The position numbers were made by a program, and so were the translations under genes. 64,000 bases of DNA, taken from contig PDUO01000020.1 in the NCBI GenBank assembly GCA_003008705.1, forward strand, positions 746,817 to 810,816, read 5' to 3'. Shown here piece after piece: positions 22,404 to 34,734 of this stretch. The DNA is from Pezicula radicicola (Eukaryota; Ascomycota; Leotiomycetes; Helotiales; Dermateaceae). The notes beneath the pieces were generated by a model. It did not search any database. It was given only the letters and a program-made list of their open reading frames with translations, and was not told the origin of the DNA. The stretch's first letter is position 1, and each line of letters begins with the position of its first letter.

Positions 22404-25400
22404 TGTTAGAAACCTCAAAGTTGCATAGTATCACGGAGTTTTAAGAAATTTTGGAGAGAAACAAGAGGCTACTGGGCAAGTTATAAGATTTGGAACTGCC
22501 TTCCCAATTAATTTTCAACTGATAACTAGGCACAATTTGACGTATGATTCTTGGTAGGGCGATAAGACGCTTGTTAGTTTCGGTGTAGGAGTTTATTAGG
22601 AGGCTTACCAGCTGTGGCTTGCACTACTCAGGCCCATGCCATGGTCTGGATCTGTCTGCCAGAGCTAAACTGGATTACATAAGGTATATTCCGTATATCA
22701 TGCCACTCTGGTTTCATCGCGCAGGTCTAACTAACAGTACTACGACTTGACACAAAGCAGAACTCTTAGCAAACTGCACTTAAAACGCTTCTGTCTGCAA
22801 TAATAATACTATTTTGTGGTCTGTGCAAAGCTAGGTAACACCAATCTGCATGTGTGAGTAGGCGCATCTTAAGTAAAAACTGCACAGTAAAGTTAAGGCA
22901 CTTTTATAGGCGTTGAGACTTATGGCATAATTTTTGCGTTAGACAATCGGTTCCTGGATCTTCCACTGCAAATGTAATCCAAGATGTTCTGGTTCGAAAA
23001 GGCAATAGGTGTCAAATTGAGAAAATTAATACTAGGTTTCGTTGTTATAGCCATCTGAACAAGCTAACCTAGGGAGATGTGAACTTTCTTCAAGAGAGCT
23101 CTGATGTAGGTCTAATTGTAGGGGCACGATTACATGACCATTCCCTTTCAACAATTTGAGTAGCTCGCTTAATTTGAGTAGACTAGTATTTCTCAACGGC
23201 GGTTATAATAAATTAGCTCGGAGTCGTAACTTAAATTTATAGGGCCTAAAGTAGAACCTTGGGTGGTGGAGTCACCCACAGCAAGAGATTCTCAGGTAAA
23301 ACCATCCTCGTAGCCTTCTTCACTACCAAGAGCTTCACTCTAAATTAGTTGGTCAGAAAAATATTGCCTCGGGAGCCACTGTACTATTTAAATTCGAAAC
23401 CTATGGCTTTGGAATTGCTACAGGCATATCTGTCGTTTTATTTGGGAAGAGCACTTCCAAAGAAGAATACATATGCCTTGTTGGTGAGCGAGAAAGAAAT
23501 ATTTCAGGCTTCAGGGAAGAGAGTTTCTTCTGTGTTTTTGGGAATGCAGTTGATGGTGTTACAACTAACAACATTCTGGTGTCAAGGCTCGGGGTTAGGT
23601 AGCATATTATACTTGTGAGGGGATAGGCAAACAAACCTGATGCTAACCCTATCCCTTACACCGTTTCCTGTCATTTTGTACAGGGATTCGACACCCAGAG
23701 GATTTCGCCTCCAAAATATATATGAAATTTGTTGTGCACGTCCCGTTGGTCCGTGGGAATGGCAGCAAACGGTGCAAGGGATAGAGGGTTTTTTTTACCG
23801 TTCAGGGCTGAGAGGATGATAAAGCTACCATTCTTCACTTGAAGCCGCAAGAGGTAGTCGATAATGAAATTTAAAATGGAGCTTCCAGAATCCTTTCTCT
23901 CCTTTTATTTAAGACTGACCCTGGTGAGGAACTAGTAATATAACGAAATCACCACATTGATGGATACCCATAGTTCGATACTTGTATGGTATTTAAAATG
24001 GAAAGCTTTCATTGGAGGTTATAAGTCAGAGTTGAAGCTGTGGTTTGTGTGCGCCATCGAAAATACAAATCCTGATCCATTGCCTAGTTTTTGTTTGCAG
24101 GAAGCCTTTTCTTTGGAAACCTCTTATTTATAAGAGTCTTAAATTCCAAGTTTTCGGGAGAGGGTATAAGATCCCGATAGGTCGCTTGGCGCTTTGTCGG
24201 ACTTATCACTTAAGTGAGTTACTCAAATCAAAGTTAAGCAAGTTAGATAACTTTGAGTTTTTATAAGTTATCCAGACTAAGTGAGTGATTTAAACTACCT
24301 TAAGTTACTATGAGTCTACATGACCTGTTGTGTTATGAATGATCACGTGACAGCGTGACAGAAACCGCATGTAGATACACAAATTTCACACTATGGGCTC
24401 ATTTCAATCATTCAATTAAGATTAGCATATTCTTACAGTCCCAAGATTTATTTTCGTCTTTTTTTCAATATTTCTGTTACTTTCCTCTATCCTTGCTTCG
24501 TTATGACCAATACAATAACAGATAGACGAAACATCTCAGCAAACAAGACAAACAGCTCATGGGGATGTAACTCAGTGGTAGAGTGCCTCGTTTGCAAGCT
24601 TCTCAGCTTAAAAATCGATGAAGTCCAGGTTTCGATCACCTGCCTCTCCAATTTTTTTCCTACCTCAAACAACTTTGTAACCTGTACCACCGAGGGAATT
24701 TGAGTTGGATTTTCTTTTGGCTGGGGCTGATGCAACCTTTTTGAGCTTCACGAATCACCAGTGTTTGTTTGTGGTGGCTGAAAAGTTAGGCTGACGACAT
24801 TTTAGGCTTAGAATCCACTAAACCCCTTCGTTTGTACGCCACCCCCTTCGCTTACCAATTACCGAGCGGCAAAATTCGCTTACGAGCGCTAGAATCTTAC
24901 TCAGTCTATTTCTAAATCATTTTAGACTTTGGCAGTTCTGTGGTGAAGATTGGTGTAGTTTATTTTTAGATCTTGACATTTGTGTCTAGATGCTTGCGGT
25001 GCGGAAGGTACCTTAGGGCTGAGGCTTACTTTCGAAGTCTTCTATCAGCCATTTATGCAGAACAGCAAGGCTTTGTTGTACAAGGCTTGTTCACAGGATA
25101 CTTAGTTGTCGAATACATCATAGATGGTCTTAGTCTTAGGTGAGTTTTACGAGATTTAAGTGTAGTGAGTGACACAGCCTAACCTCACATCAGCAGCTGT
25201 TGCGGGGAAAACTTCAGCTATTGTTTAGCGAAGCGGTACTTAGGTCTCCCCATGTACTGTAGGAGAAATAACGGAGAATAAGCTTCCCCACACTTTTAGC
25301 ATTTTCCAAAAAGCTCTTCCTTACAGCCTACAAAATCGGCCTTCATAGATACAATTATAATTATAAATCTGCAAACTACAATCTGCAAACTACGAAATTG

Positions 25401-25838
25401 TCAAGCGAAGGATTCGAAGCTACTTCGTAGTTCACAGTAGTGTATTGAAAACCAATTATGTAGAAGTCAGACTTGTACAACGTGAAAATGGCTTGCAGGA
25501 AGCATATTTCTAGGCAGAATCGGTGATACAAGGCGTTATACAAAGCAGCATAGTAAACGTAATAAGACTTTGGTAGTCAGTCAGCTCCTTGGCAACAGGC
25601 TGAGTATAATCTCATCATTTACGAGAACAAACTCTCAGCTCCATTCATAATTCTCTTGACTACTCTTCTAAAAATCTATATAAACCGTCCTCACTCCCGT
25701 CAAAAAGTCCATTCCATTCAGCATCAACTCGAGCACTTCAAAAAAAAACTCCCCATGCTACCAACTATCTAATCAATCCAAACAACTTCTTAATTCTTTA
25801 ATCTAATACAACTTCAAGTCAAATCAAAATCCCTCAAA
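22404..25838. other. Long gene-poor stretch containing one tRNA-like locus
   Basis: About 3.4 kb of AT-rich DNA. Apart from the tRNA-like locus at 24561-24650 I see no gene. The frames at 23349-23618 and 24045-24266 have no features. Copies of a dispersed TTTGAGTAACTCACTTAA-like motif lie at about 23153-23180 and 24207-24228. Confidence 0.5.
24561..24650 (+). tRNA. tRNA-Ala (UGC)-like gene with an intron, possibly decayed
   Basis: Folds by eye as a tRNA. The acceptor GGGGATG pairs with CCTCTCC (one mismatch; the G3-U70 pair that identifies tRNA-Ala is kept). The D arm is ACTC/GAGT, the anticodon stem CCTCG is followed by loop TTTGCA (anticodon TGC), and the T arm CAGGT-TTCGATC-ACCTG is perfect. 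The anticodon stem only closes (one mismatch) if about 18 bases after the anticodon are an intron. A T7 run directly follows and could terminate Pol III. The A-box and B-box deviate from consensus and two stem mismatches exist, so this may be a tRNA pseudogene. Confidence 0.5.
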
Positions 25839-26222
25839 ATGAAGACCACAGCCAGTACCATCTTCGCACTCCTCTCAACCCTCTCCCTTACTACTGCCCT
25901 CCCATCCGTCAAAGCCCGTGACTATGGTCTCGGCTCGATTCAGGTGACACTCCTCGGGGCTACCAACAACCCACAACAGGAGTACTACGTCACTGTCGAT
26001 ATCAGCCCTGATGGTGATTGTCCTCCCACATATACAGCCCCATACGATCCATACCACCTGAGCATCTCCTACGTCCAGTACAATCACAACGTAGCAAAAT
26101 GCTACTTCGAAGGTGTAGACGATTACAATAATGCTCCGCCTGTAGAGCAGGTTATTGATTCTTACCATGGACAATTGGGCCCCCCTCAGACAATTGTGGC
26201 CATTACTTGTGTCGCTGTTTAG
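25839..26222 (+). CDS. Small secreted protein, effector-like
   Basis: A single-exon frame of 127 residues. The N-terminus is a clear signal peptide (MKTTASTIFALLSTLSLTTA) with likely cleavage near ALPSVKA; a KAR site could follow. The mature part is short, rich in Tyr, Pro and Asn, and has three cysteines (motifs GDCPPTY, AKCYFEG and AITCVAV at the very end). Codons are C-rich at third positions, unlike the AT-rich surroundings, which supports real coding. A TATATAAA box lies at 25677-25684, about 155 bp before the ATG. No family is recognised. Isolation in a gene-poor block fits a secreted effector or another small extracellular protein; this is an inference. Confidence 0.75.
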   Translation: MKTTASTIFALLSTLSLTTALPSVKARDYGLGSIQVTLLGATNNPQQEYYVTVDISPDGDCPPTYTAPYDPYHLSISYVQYNHNVAKCYFEGVDDYNNAPPVEQVIDSYHGQLGPPQTIVAITCVAV

Positions 26223-26921
26223 ACTGCGATATAGAGGTTTTCAAGACTAAAGGGATGGAAAATGGGAGCATATGAATTATGAGGATATGATGACATGATT
26301 TTTTTCTTCGCTTATTTCTTTGGTTGAGACAATGTTTGATTTTTGAGGACTTTTGAGTCGGCGGTATGTATTGGATACTGCAGGGACACACTGGGATTGG
26401 TGGTAGCTTATTGGATAGAATATGTTGCATTGTCGGGGTCTGTAGGACTAGGCGTTGCTTAATCATATGTTCATCCCATATCTTTTGCTCGCTACGGAAT
26501 TTCAAACTCTCCTCGCTTGACTTACAACTTGTGCTACATGTGTCAATCACTAATGACTAAGTCTTCCGCATTACATAAAGTGAAGTATTTGGCCCAATTT
26601 TCATTTCGTGGCTACCCTTAGACAAGAATATATAATGTAGAAACGATAGCAGCAATGCTGCATTTCAGTTGGTCGGCAGTCAAGAAATTTCTTTCGCCTA
26701 AGAGCCTTTACCTTCCCACACCTCCACCCTTGGATACCCGTCGTGAATTTCATTTCACGGTGTATACCCAAGATGAGGATACATGATCATTTGAAGAGAA
26801 TGTATAGTGTTTTTTGAACACCCCCAGCGCCCCCTTAACCAGGATAGAGGCCTCCTATAATTTCCTTCATCACAATAACTCCCCGGTTTCACCACTCCTT
26901 TGAAAGAGAGCGTGACTTAAA
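26223..26921. other. Intergenic region
   Basis: About 700 bp between the secreted protein and the end of the b561-like gene (tail-to-tail). No further feature is seen. Confidence 0.45.
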
Positions 26922-29900
26922 TCACGTCTGGTAAGATTTGGCGTCCGACAAGGACGGCATGCGAGGCTTCGGGTTTGGACCCAGATGTTGAATTTCCACT
27001 ATTTTGACATCGCGATTCTTCTCGATAAGTCGACCCCTCATATCGTCATCGACTGCGCCTTCACTTCCCAACCACTTTTTCATAATCCAGTATACAATGA
27101 ATATAGTGACGCCGCTGACAAGGCTTATTGACACAAGAATGCTGACAACTAGGAAGGCAGCGTCAGGTAGTTGAACTGTACAGAGCGAGATGCGTCTGCC
27201 CGTAAAGGGGGAGTTAGCAATTACTTCTTCTGTAGGGTATTTGGAGTTGTTGCTCCCGAGACATGTCTCGAGAGAAAACGTCTTGAAAGGGGATATTTCA
27301 AGAGGAACTCCTCTTAAAATACTCTAGAATAGGAATGAAAGTGCTCCCCCCATACGTACTGGATATCGACAAAGCCGGTGACAAAGGCGATTATGGAGAG
27401 GAGTAGGAGAAGACTGAGGATGATGAAACGTAAAGGCTTGAGATTTTTGCCAACTGGGGTTTCAAGTGCGGCGGCTATGAACAAGACAATTGTGGTCACG
27501 AGACCAATGATACCATGAGGTGTGATGAAGTGAGAAGCAGAACCGAGGAGGACGACCTGCATAGTGTTAGTTAGCATACGGACTGTAATACATGAAGATA
27601 CTTACCCCGAGGATGAAGCCAACAATAGCCAGAGGAAGGACGCCCAAGGCCCAGATGAAAGTTTTCCATCGCGGTGCATTAAGTAACTTCTGTGGCCTGA
27701 CGATGAGGACTGCAATAGCATGACCATATTCGAGAGAGAGTGCCAAAGGAATGAACACGAAGTAGGCGAGAATGACAAGGAAAGCTATCGTATGGGTATT
27801 AGCAAAAGAAGTACATGTTATCAAGGATATACGCACCATGAAAAACGATCAAAAGAGTGAGTTTATTTATAGTGAGCCCGTTAACGAAAATGCCGAAGTT
27901 TTTGGGGTCAATAACAAACTTGTTGCCGCCACTAAAGAGAGTGAAAGTGGCGTTTGGCAAAATTCCAGGTGGAAGGGTGGTGGTTGTGGGGAGTGAGCCG
28001 CTTGATTTTAAACCCGCGAAGATCTGTGAAGCTCCTCCCACTCCCTCACAAGTTAGAGAGTCAACTCCTTTCTGTTGCACGAGATTTTTAGTAAAAAATC
28101 ATCATAGCTGGAAAGAAAAATTAACCATGCTTTATTTCTTACCTGGAGAACAGAGTTCACGTCAGAGCTGTTTATACTGGCAAATATACCTGAGAGGTCT
28201 ATTGCGCGCTTTCGGACAATGGATTTCTTACCAGGTTCAAGGCCACGTTTGGGAAGATGTGCTTTGTTGCCAGGAGCCAAGCTGCGGGCTGCTACCGTAG
28301 AGAGATTACCGGTCGTTTCTGGTGGCGCTGGTACTGCATCTGGGGTTGTTGATGGTGCTGGCGCTGTTTTCTTTCCGATCGCTATTAAGACCACATTGAC
28401 ACCTTCCGCACCTAATCCATACCCAAAGCCAGTGGCGGCGCCGCTAACCGAATCATTGAATCCGCTCGAATCTCCAAAGATACTGCTTGAGGTGCTCATG
28501 GCATTCTCGACCTTGCTAGTTCCAAGGATCGCCTGCACACCACCAGCATTATTGATGCTAGCTCCGGCGCCATCAATGAATCCTCGCGCTGCTCCTTCAG
28601 CGACCTGACTAATGCTAAGAGACGATAGGGAAAATGATGACCCCGCAGAGAAATTGCTTGCAGCTTTTTGGATTTGGGCGACTGTGTCGTTGGCAAGGAA
28701 GCTACTTGTAAGCCCATAGGTGAAATCACGAGCTACCATTGCAACATCTCCGCCGGATGCTGTGTTTGAAGCAGCCTGTTGCAGACCAAGACCAACCGCC
28801 ACACCTTGTCCAATACCGCTGCCTGCACCCTGTGCCGCTGGGCCAATCATAGCTGTCACATTGGTCATGCCAGCGCTCTTGAGTGCCTTGCTTAGTCCAT
28901 CTACTGTTCCGTTGGCGAGGAAGCTTGTTGTGAGTTGGTAGGCGAAGTTCTTTCCTACGGTTGATGCATCGGCATCCGCTGATATCACCGATGCAACCTC
29001 AGACTGGAGACCCAAGCCTACAGCTGCGCCTGACCCGAAACCAGAACCAGCTCCAACAAGAGCCGGTGTGATCATACCAGTAATATTGCTCATACTACCA
29101 GAGGCACTTGAGACCAGCTTGCTGACATCGACGGACCCAAGGAAAGAAGAAGATAGAGACTTTGTGAAATCATAAGCAACCGAGGCGATATCGATGGACG
29201 AGTTAGCTGTGCCAGTGGAACTAACGGCGGCAGTGCTAGTAGTTGCAGCTCTTTTTGCAATGGTTGCAGCTGGTAGTTTGAGTCCCTGCGCAGCGCCTTC
29301 GCCCAATCCTGTGTCCTGTTAGTATACGTTACTCAAATATGACTCTTGAATGCTTACCTTTGCCGGCATTTGTGATGGCAGATACCACTTGAGTCCCGCT
29401 GATCCCGGTCATAAGAGATGAAAGAGAAGCTGACTTGAAGAAGGAGGACGTGAGTCCATTTCCCAAATTCCCAGCGATCAGAGCAACGCCGGTTTGATTT
29501 CCAACTGGAACTGCAGTGGTATTGAGATTCAGACCAGTAGCAGCACCACCGCCCACTTCAATGAGTTAGTCTTAGAGCAAGGGTAATAGCCATGAAACAG
29601 TATTTCGAGAGAACGAGGGCAAAGAAATGTATTGCTTACAACCGGCCCCAAGCGCATTGGCGGCATCACCTAGTGACCCTCCGGACGTAAGTGTGCTTAG
29701 GTTCAGTGATCCAGTCAAACCATTTGCTACACTACATATTACGAATGTTAGTAAAGGTCGATATTAAAAGCAACAGCCCATACGAAAATACTACATACCC
29801 AAACCCGAGGTTGTCTGCAATGGCATTAAGACCAGTCGGTTTTTGTGCGGAAGTTACGGCATTATTAGTGACCTTCAACCCAGCAGTTACGCCTCGTCCC

Positions 29901-30481
29901 ACTCCATCACCCAAGTATTGGGCTGGATCAGCAAGTGCTCCAAGAGTAATGTTTCCAAGACCACCAAGAAGCTTTCCAAAGATCCCAGTGATCCCGCTCA
30001 TGGCAGCAGCCCCCGTCGCTCCAGCACTTGCTCCCGAGGCTCCTCCTCCCTTGCCACCACCTGTTACCAAGTTCCCGAGATCCTCAAGAAATCCTCTCGC
30101 TTCCAGTTCCTTTGAGGCCGCGGCGATCAAAGTTGACTTGTGCGCATCCGCGGCATGTTTTCTCAGGTCCTTGCTGAGACTCTTCAATGAGTCGAGGTGA
30201 TATTCTTTGCTGATTGTATCGAGGAAGTCTGATGTTGTCTTCAAGACCTTGGCAAGATCTTCGCGACTTTCAGCGGCCGTAGACTGACCTGAAGACACGA
30301 CATCTGATGGAAAGCGTTGGACCGCTAAGCTGTGACCTCCCTCATGACCTGCAAGATGGAAGTAGAGCGAACCCGATATTTGAGAGATAGATGCATATAA
30401 AATGAGAGTAATAGCTGCAAGAAAAAATATCAAGGGTCTAGCCCATGACGCCCGGCGAGTCGCTTGCTCAGAAAATCCCAT
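26922..30481 (-). CDS. Gly/Ala-repeat protein with cytochrome b561-like membrane domain
   Basis: Eight exons on the minus strand: 30481-29799, 29731-29640, 29555-29358, 29308-28143, 28071-27837, 27784-27606, 27556-27360 and 27312-26922, summing to 1046 residues. Seen: an N-terminal membrane anchor (about residues 15-35), then several loosely repeated units of about 75-80 residues. Each has a Gly-rich core such as GAGSGFGSGAAVGLGL or GAGSGIGQGVAVGLGL, followed by a segment like FTYGLTSSFLAN. After a basic linker with KR sites and a Cys-containing segment comes a run of hydrophobic helices. They contain FHGAFLVILAYFVFIPLAL and SHFITPHGIIGLV, whose His residues resemble cytochrome b561 heme ligands. 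A final helix and a basic tail follow. The last intron (27313-27359) is the least certain splice. Function is unknown; transmembrane electron transfer is a guess from the His-bearing helices. Intron 2 is an introner-like element. Confidence 0.68.
29556..29639 (-). repeat. Introner-like element, copy C (intron 2 of the b561-like gene)
   Basis: An 84-bp intron that on the minus strand starts GTAAGCAATA and ends ACTAACTCATTGAAG, in phase 1. It aligns to copy A with 11 mismatches over the first 52 bases, many of them C/T changes. It then lacks most of the middle, and resumes at the branch site and 3' end. It is the shortest and most diverged of the three copies in the window. Confidence 0.72.
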
Positions 30482-33400
30482 GATGCAAAAATATAATTAT
30501 ATAACAAGAAAAGAGACAAAGCAAGAAGAATAGGCAACAAAAACTGGGCAACAGCCCTTTCCACGATTAACCACGACGAAATTAACAAAAGCCAAACCTT
30601 GAGAGAGTGCTCACTCATTCTATACTTATTTCCTCAATGGCGGGACTAGTTTGGGAAGGCGTTGCGGTAGCCTTCACTGAGATGACTCGATTGAGAATTC
30701 CATGCGACGACCAGATGACAAACACCGCAGTGAGGAGGAGGAGGCACGGGGCAAAGCCCTCCGTGCAACAGTCGGCCAAACTCCAAACTCGGGGAACCTT
30801 CATTTTGACCGATAAGGTTCCATAGCCGCAATTACTGAGCTGCCAAAATCTGAACACCGATACCCATCTTATTGTTGCAGATCGGTCTGATTCGATGCTT
30901 TGTAAGGGACCAGTCCGGGTGTTTTGACTCGTAGAGAGATTGAATCATCAGTCAGGGGTCGAAAAGATCAGATGAAACAAGGCAGGAGCTGAGAACGAAT
31001 GAGAAGAATTGACGACCAACTGAAGTCTGAAAGTTGTCTTCAAAGGCTGTCATAGACGACAGCCTAATAGAAAGATTTGACGGCAAACGCAATAGACGAG
31101 AGTGAAACTTGCACATAGCAAGGATATAAAACGACTACACGGACTCGCCTAGGTTTGATTGAGCGAGAAAGGAAAAGTGACAATAGGGGCAAGAAAACCA
31201 AAAAAGGACATGGCCACTCGCATCGCAGCTTTTGGGACTATTTACCCACTACTTTCTTTCTTGCTGGGCATCTTTCTGTTTTATATGTGGAATGGAAGAT
31301 TTCCGAAGGAGGAGGAGGAGAAGAAGAAGAGAAGAATGAAACGAAGAAATTCGAAATGGCTTCCCCAGATTTTACTACCGACTAGGCCTAATTGGGCGAC
31401 CACGACGTTAGCGTCCCTTTTTCATCACCTGAGATCTAGTTGGCTATTTCTATTCCAGCTTACTTACTCTCTTCAACTTATCATGCCTAGGTACTTTTAT
31501 TAAATCTTATTAAATCGCCTTATATTAGCACCTAATTTATCCATTTACATCAATGGACTTTGTATACAACCGGCCAGAACTAGAACTTATTGTTCAGGAT
31601 GTACAGTACTTGTGTACTAGCAAGCACTCTATCCTTAATGGATATCCTCAGTCCGTGGGTCTCGGAGGATCATTCAATCGTCGGATGGATACCCAAAGAA
31701 CGGTTGATATGTTTCACTTGAGCATCAGAGCGTGGCGAACGGTGGCTTACCACAACATCGACGTTGTGCCACGGGTGCCGGATTACTCAACCCTTAGTAC
31801 GGTATCCTCTACGTGTCAAACATGGTCAAATCAGTTGGACATTGACAACCAAGCTCTCGGAGACAAGCAGTGGGTACAGGAGTCTTTGAACCTCTCCGCT
31901 ATATTTGGGTAGTCGCACCTACCTAACTATAAGGTCCAATAATATCCTCCCCAGTACGGTACCTGAGCGCGGTAATTGAAATTTTCTCCTGCCACCCCGC
32001 CATATTCAAAACCGAATATCCTAACATCAGAATAATGTCAAACCTCAAAGAACCCTAGGGTCCACTTTCGAGATTTACAGCAATCTCTCTCCTATCTTCC
32101 TCAGTTAATGTGGTCGGCAGTTCAACCACAAGTTACTGTACGCGGACGTTCGACTTCATAAAAAAAACATTGAAACAGTTCAAAAACTTGTTTCTGCGGT
32201 TTCCTTTGGTGGTTAATAGGTGCTTGAAGTGCCAGCCTCATAAAGAAAGGTGTCAAGCTACTATACTGTACAATCCAAGCAAATTCATAAATCAGTAGTC
32301 GGGATCGGCCTTGTAATATATCCTGAAAAGTGCGGAGAATCGCGCTATTTCCAGCCTTAAAGGCCCTGAACACTGTCAAAACCCTCGGTTGAAGCGTGAA
32401 AAGCATCACTCTTCAGGGGTTTTTGCAAGGCAGATCCCGACCAATGATTTATGAATTTGCTTGGATTGTACGGTATATTCTCAAGCTACTTCGGTGTACA
32501 TTCTCAACAACAACAGCACCCTACCTTTCCTAGCAGCAGTGAGATGGTGATCTTTCTAGATTATAATAAGTAGCCTCCCACAGCCTTTTCCCTAGCAAGC
32601 TGACTCTGCTGAGCTTATATCTTGGCTTAATTGAGGAATTACAACTGTCACATGATGAATTTGATTATAATAGTTATCTATTCTATCTAACCCTATGTAA
32701 CCTGCTGGAAGATATCTTCTATTAAAAAATCACTTTCCCTTATACTTTCAATCTCGAGCAATTACGAAAAACTTCCTGTACCTCAAAAACCGCCGGGATG
32801 GCCGCTTTCTTTCTCCAAGGTTAACGTAGTTGAGGTTTTTTCATCCTCTATCCAGAATATTACCACAATGATACGACAACGAGGCAACAGAGGATCAACT
32901 TGACAAATCCAATGACACAATAACCTCATTTCAACAACAGCTTCCCAATGACAAATCTTAAATTCGATCAAACTGTCGTATATTTCGACTCTTTGTTATA
33001 CAAGGACACGAGGCAAGATTGGCAATAACCTTCGTTGATCACCCTCTAAAAAATGGTCTCGTTTTCTGGCATCTCGTTCCGGATATAGAAAGAGCTAAAC
33101 CATAAATACTGCAAGGAGAAGTGCGCAGAATATTACGAAGAGGACACTAAAGACCTCAAGAAGCTCATAAATGAAGTGTAGCATTTTGTTCTTATTTGAT
33201 ATATTGTGGTTTGTGTAATCAAATGGTGTTTAGAGGTAAATCGGGAGGTTTGTGTGTAGTGTGTGTTTTTTTTTGTATGTAAATATTAGTCTAGTTGGTT
33301 GAGTTTTAGTATGTACTGTATATTATTACTACAAGGTAGTCGGAGAGTTGAAGGTGGGAGAACTCATTATTGGAGTATCCTAAAAAGGACTTGTACTTTT

Positions 33401-34734
33401 TAGAATCTTGGCAGGCAAATAGGTAAGGTACGTAAAATAATAGTAGAATCATTCTGAACTTGCTAAATTAAGCGAGAGCCAACCCCGAGTGCTAGAAGTG
33501 TAGTGTAACCCTAGGAAAGCGACTTAACAGCAATGATTCAATTCTACTACCTTGAATAGGAATCCGGTACGAAGAAGTGTAGCACATAGGGACCTCACAC
33601 CCTTCATAATTGTATTAATTCTAATGGCTGAGGTTGCTCTGGTGGCCACTAGATAATTTAATAGTACGCATAAGTGTGTCTTCATTTGTATCAGTTCCTC
33701 GTTCCATCTACCTGTTGCGGGCCTGTAGGACTGTCTCTAGCCCGCTCGTTCCTATCCTGGCCTGCTCTTATTCGAAATGCGTACGAACAACCGTCTAATA
33801 TCCGCAAGTTGTTGGAAACTGTCTTGTATCTGATGTTGTAGGAGCACATTACAGTATTGCAGCTAACGTGCCCTGGAAACTCGTCACGCCACCGTTTTCT
33901 TGATATATTGTATACCTATCTGCATCCCTATAAGAACCTACGAATTATTGTTCCATCGCCTTGATCATGTATAATCAACTGGGTCAAGATATGACGCCTT
34001 TGTACGTGAGTACGACATACGCACAGTTTTCGGGGATGTTGAGGCTTTGCTTTAATATTTGTGTTTGCGAATGGCAATATTGTGAAAATTGTTGTTGAAA
34101 GACAATATAGATAGATGCAAGTGATGACGTTTGGAGTTCAGAGTAATGGAGCTATCCAAATTAGGATCAGCGTCCTCTGCAATCAACCAACATTTCCTCG
34201 TACTCAACTCCTCGATTACTCAGTTAATCAAAATCTTCAGCGCAACGCTGCATCTTGCACAGTCCCGATATTCAAACAAAAGAGGCATCAAATGATATCA
34301 CCTTGGGTGGAGTTCAACATCGAGATCTTTCGTACTCGCTCTCATCTGTACGAAAGGTGCAGTACATATCCCCATGCGATTGGTTGTTCAAGTGCTGAGC
34401 GAACTTCAAAGCTGTGAAAGGTGCGAAACCAGGCTTCACGCCGCACTTTTAGGCCCAAACGGAACTATGTAGCTTAGACTTATGGGAAGTATGAGATCCG
34501 TGGACAATAAGTTTATTTTGTAGATGTTGTAGGCTTTTGGCCTTTGTTTCTTTATTCCTTGCGAGTAGTACCCTCTATATCAGATCTATTATCTACCTTA
34601 TTCTTTCTGTCTAGTCCTATCTATACTATTGCCTCGGGCATTTCAAATCTAAAGTCTATATATCTAGAAGGAAAAGGGAAAGAGATGGTCTCGGATGGAA
34701 CTACACAAGCCGAATCTCCAACTGGGGACTCCTT
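30482..34734. other. Gene-poor stretch with hairpin element
   Basis: About 4.2 kb. It contains the inverted-repeat element at 32262-32477 and a small perfect 8-bp hairpin (AGGCTGTC/GACAGCCT at 31044-31065), otherwise AT-rich sequence. Frames at 30615-30857, 31159-31503 and 31553-31912 are open but show no convincing protein features, so they are not called. Confidence 0.45.
32262..32477. repeat. Palindromic hairpin element (MITE-like)
   Basis: Two arms of about 70 bp, at 32262-32332 and 32407-32477, are reverse complements. The core pairs gtacaatccaagcaaattca with its exact complement around 32450-32471, and the pairing continues imperfectly through cctgaaaagtg against cactcttcagg. Several differences between the arms are of the C/T or G/A type. 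No open frame of note lies inside. The structure fits a small non-autonomous inverted-repeat transposon; no clear target duplication was found. Confidence 0.6.

Noticed and set aside
30615..30857. 80-codon minus-strand frame with a hydrophobic segment upstream of the b561-like gene
   Set aside because: It could be an upstream exon, but no donor/acceptor pair links it to the next gene, whose own ATG is followed by a good membrane anchor.
31044..31065. Perfect 8-bp hairpin AGGCTGTC/GACAGCCT
   Set aside because: Too short and isolated to assign as a terminator or operator in a eukaryotic region.
31553..31912. Open frame of 119 codons starting with ATG in the gene-poor stretch
   Set aside because: No recognisable motif, signal or membrane segment and no flanking promoter or splice signals; chance frame is likely.
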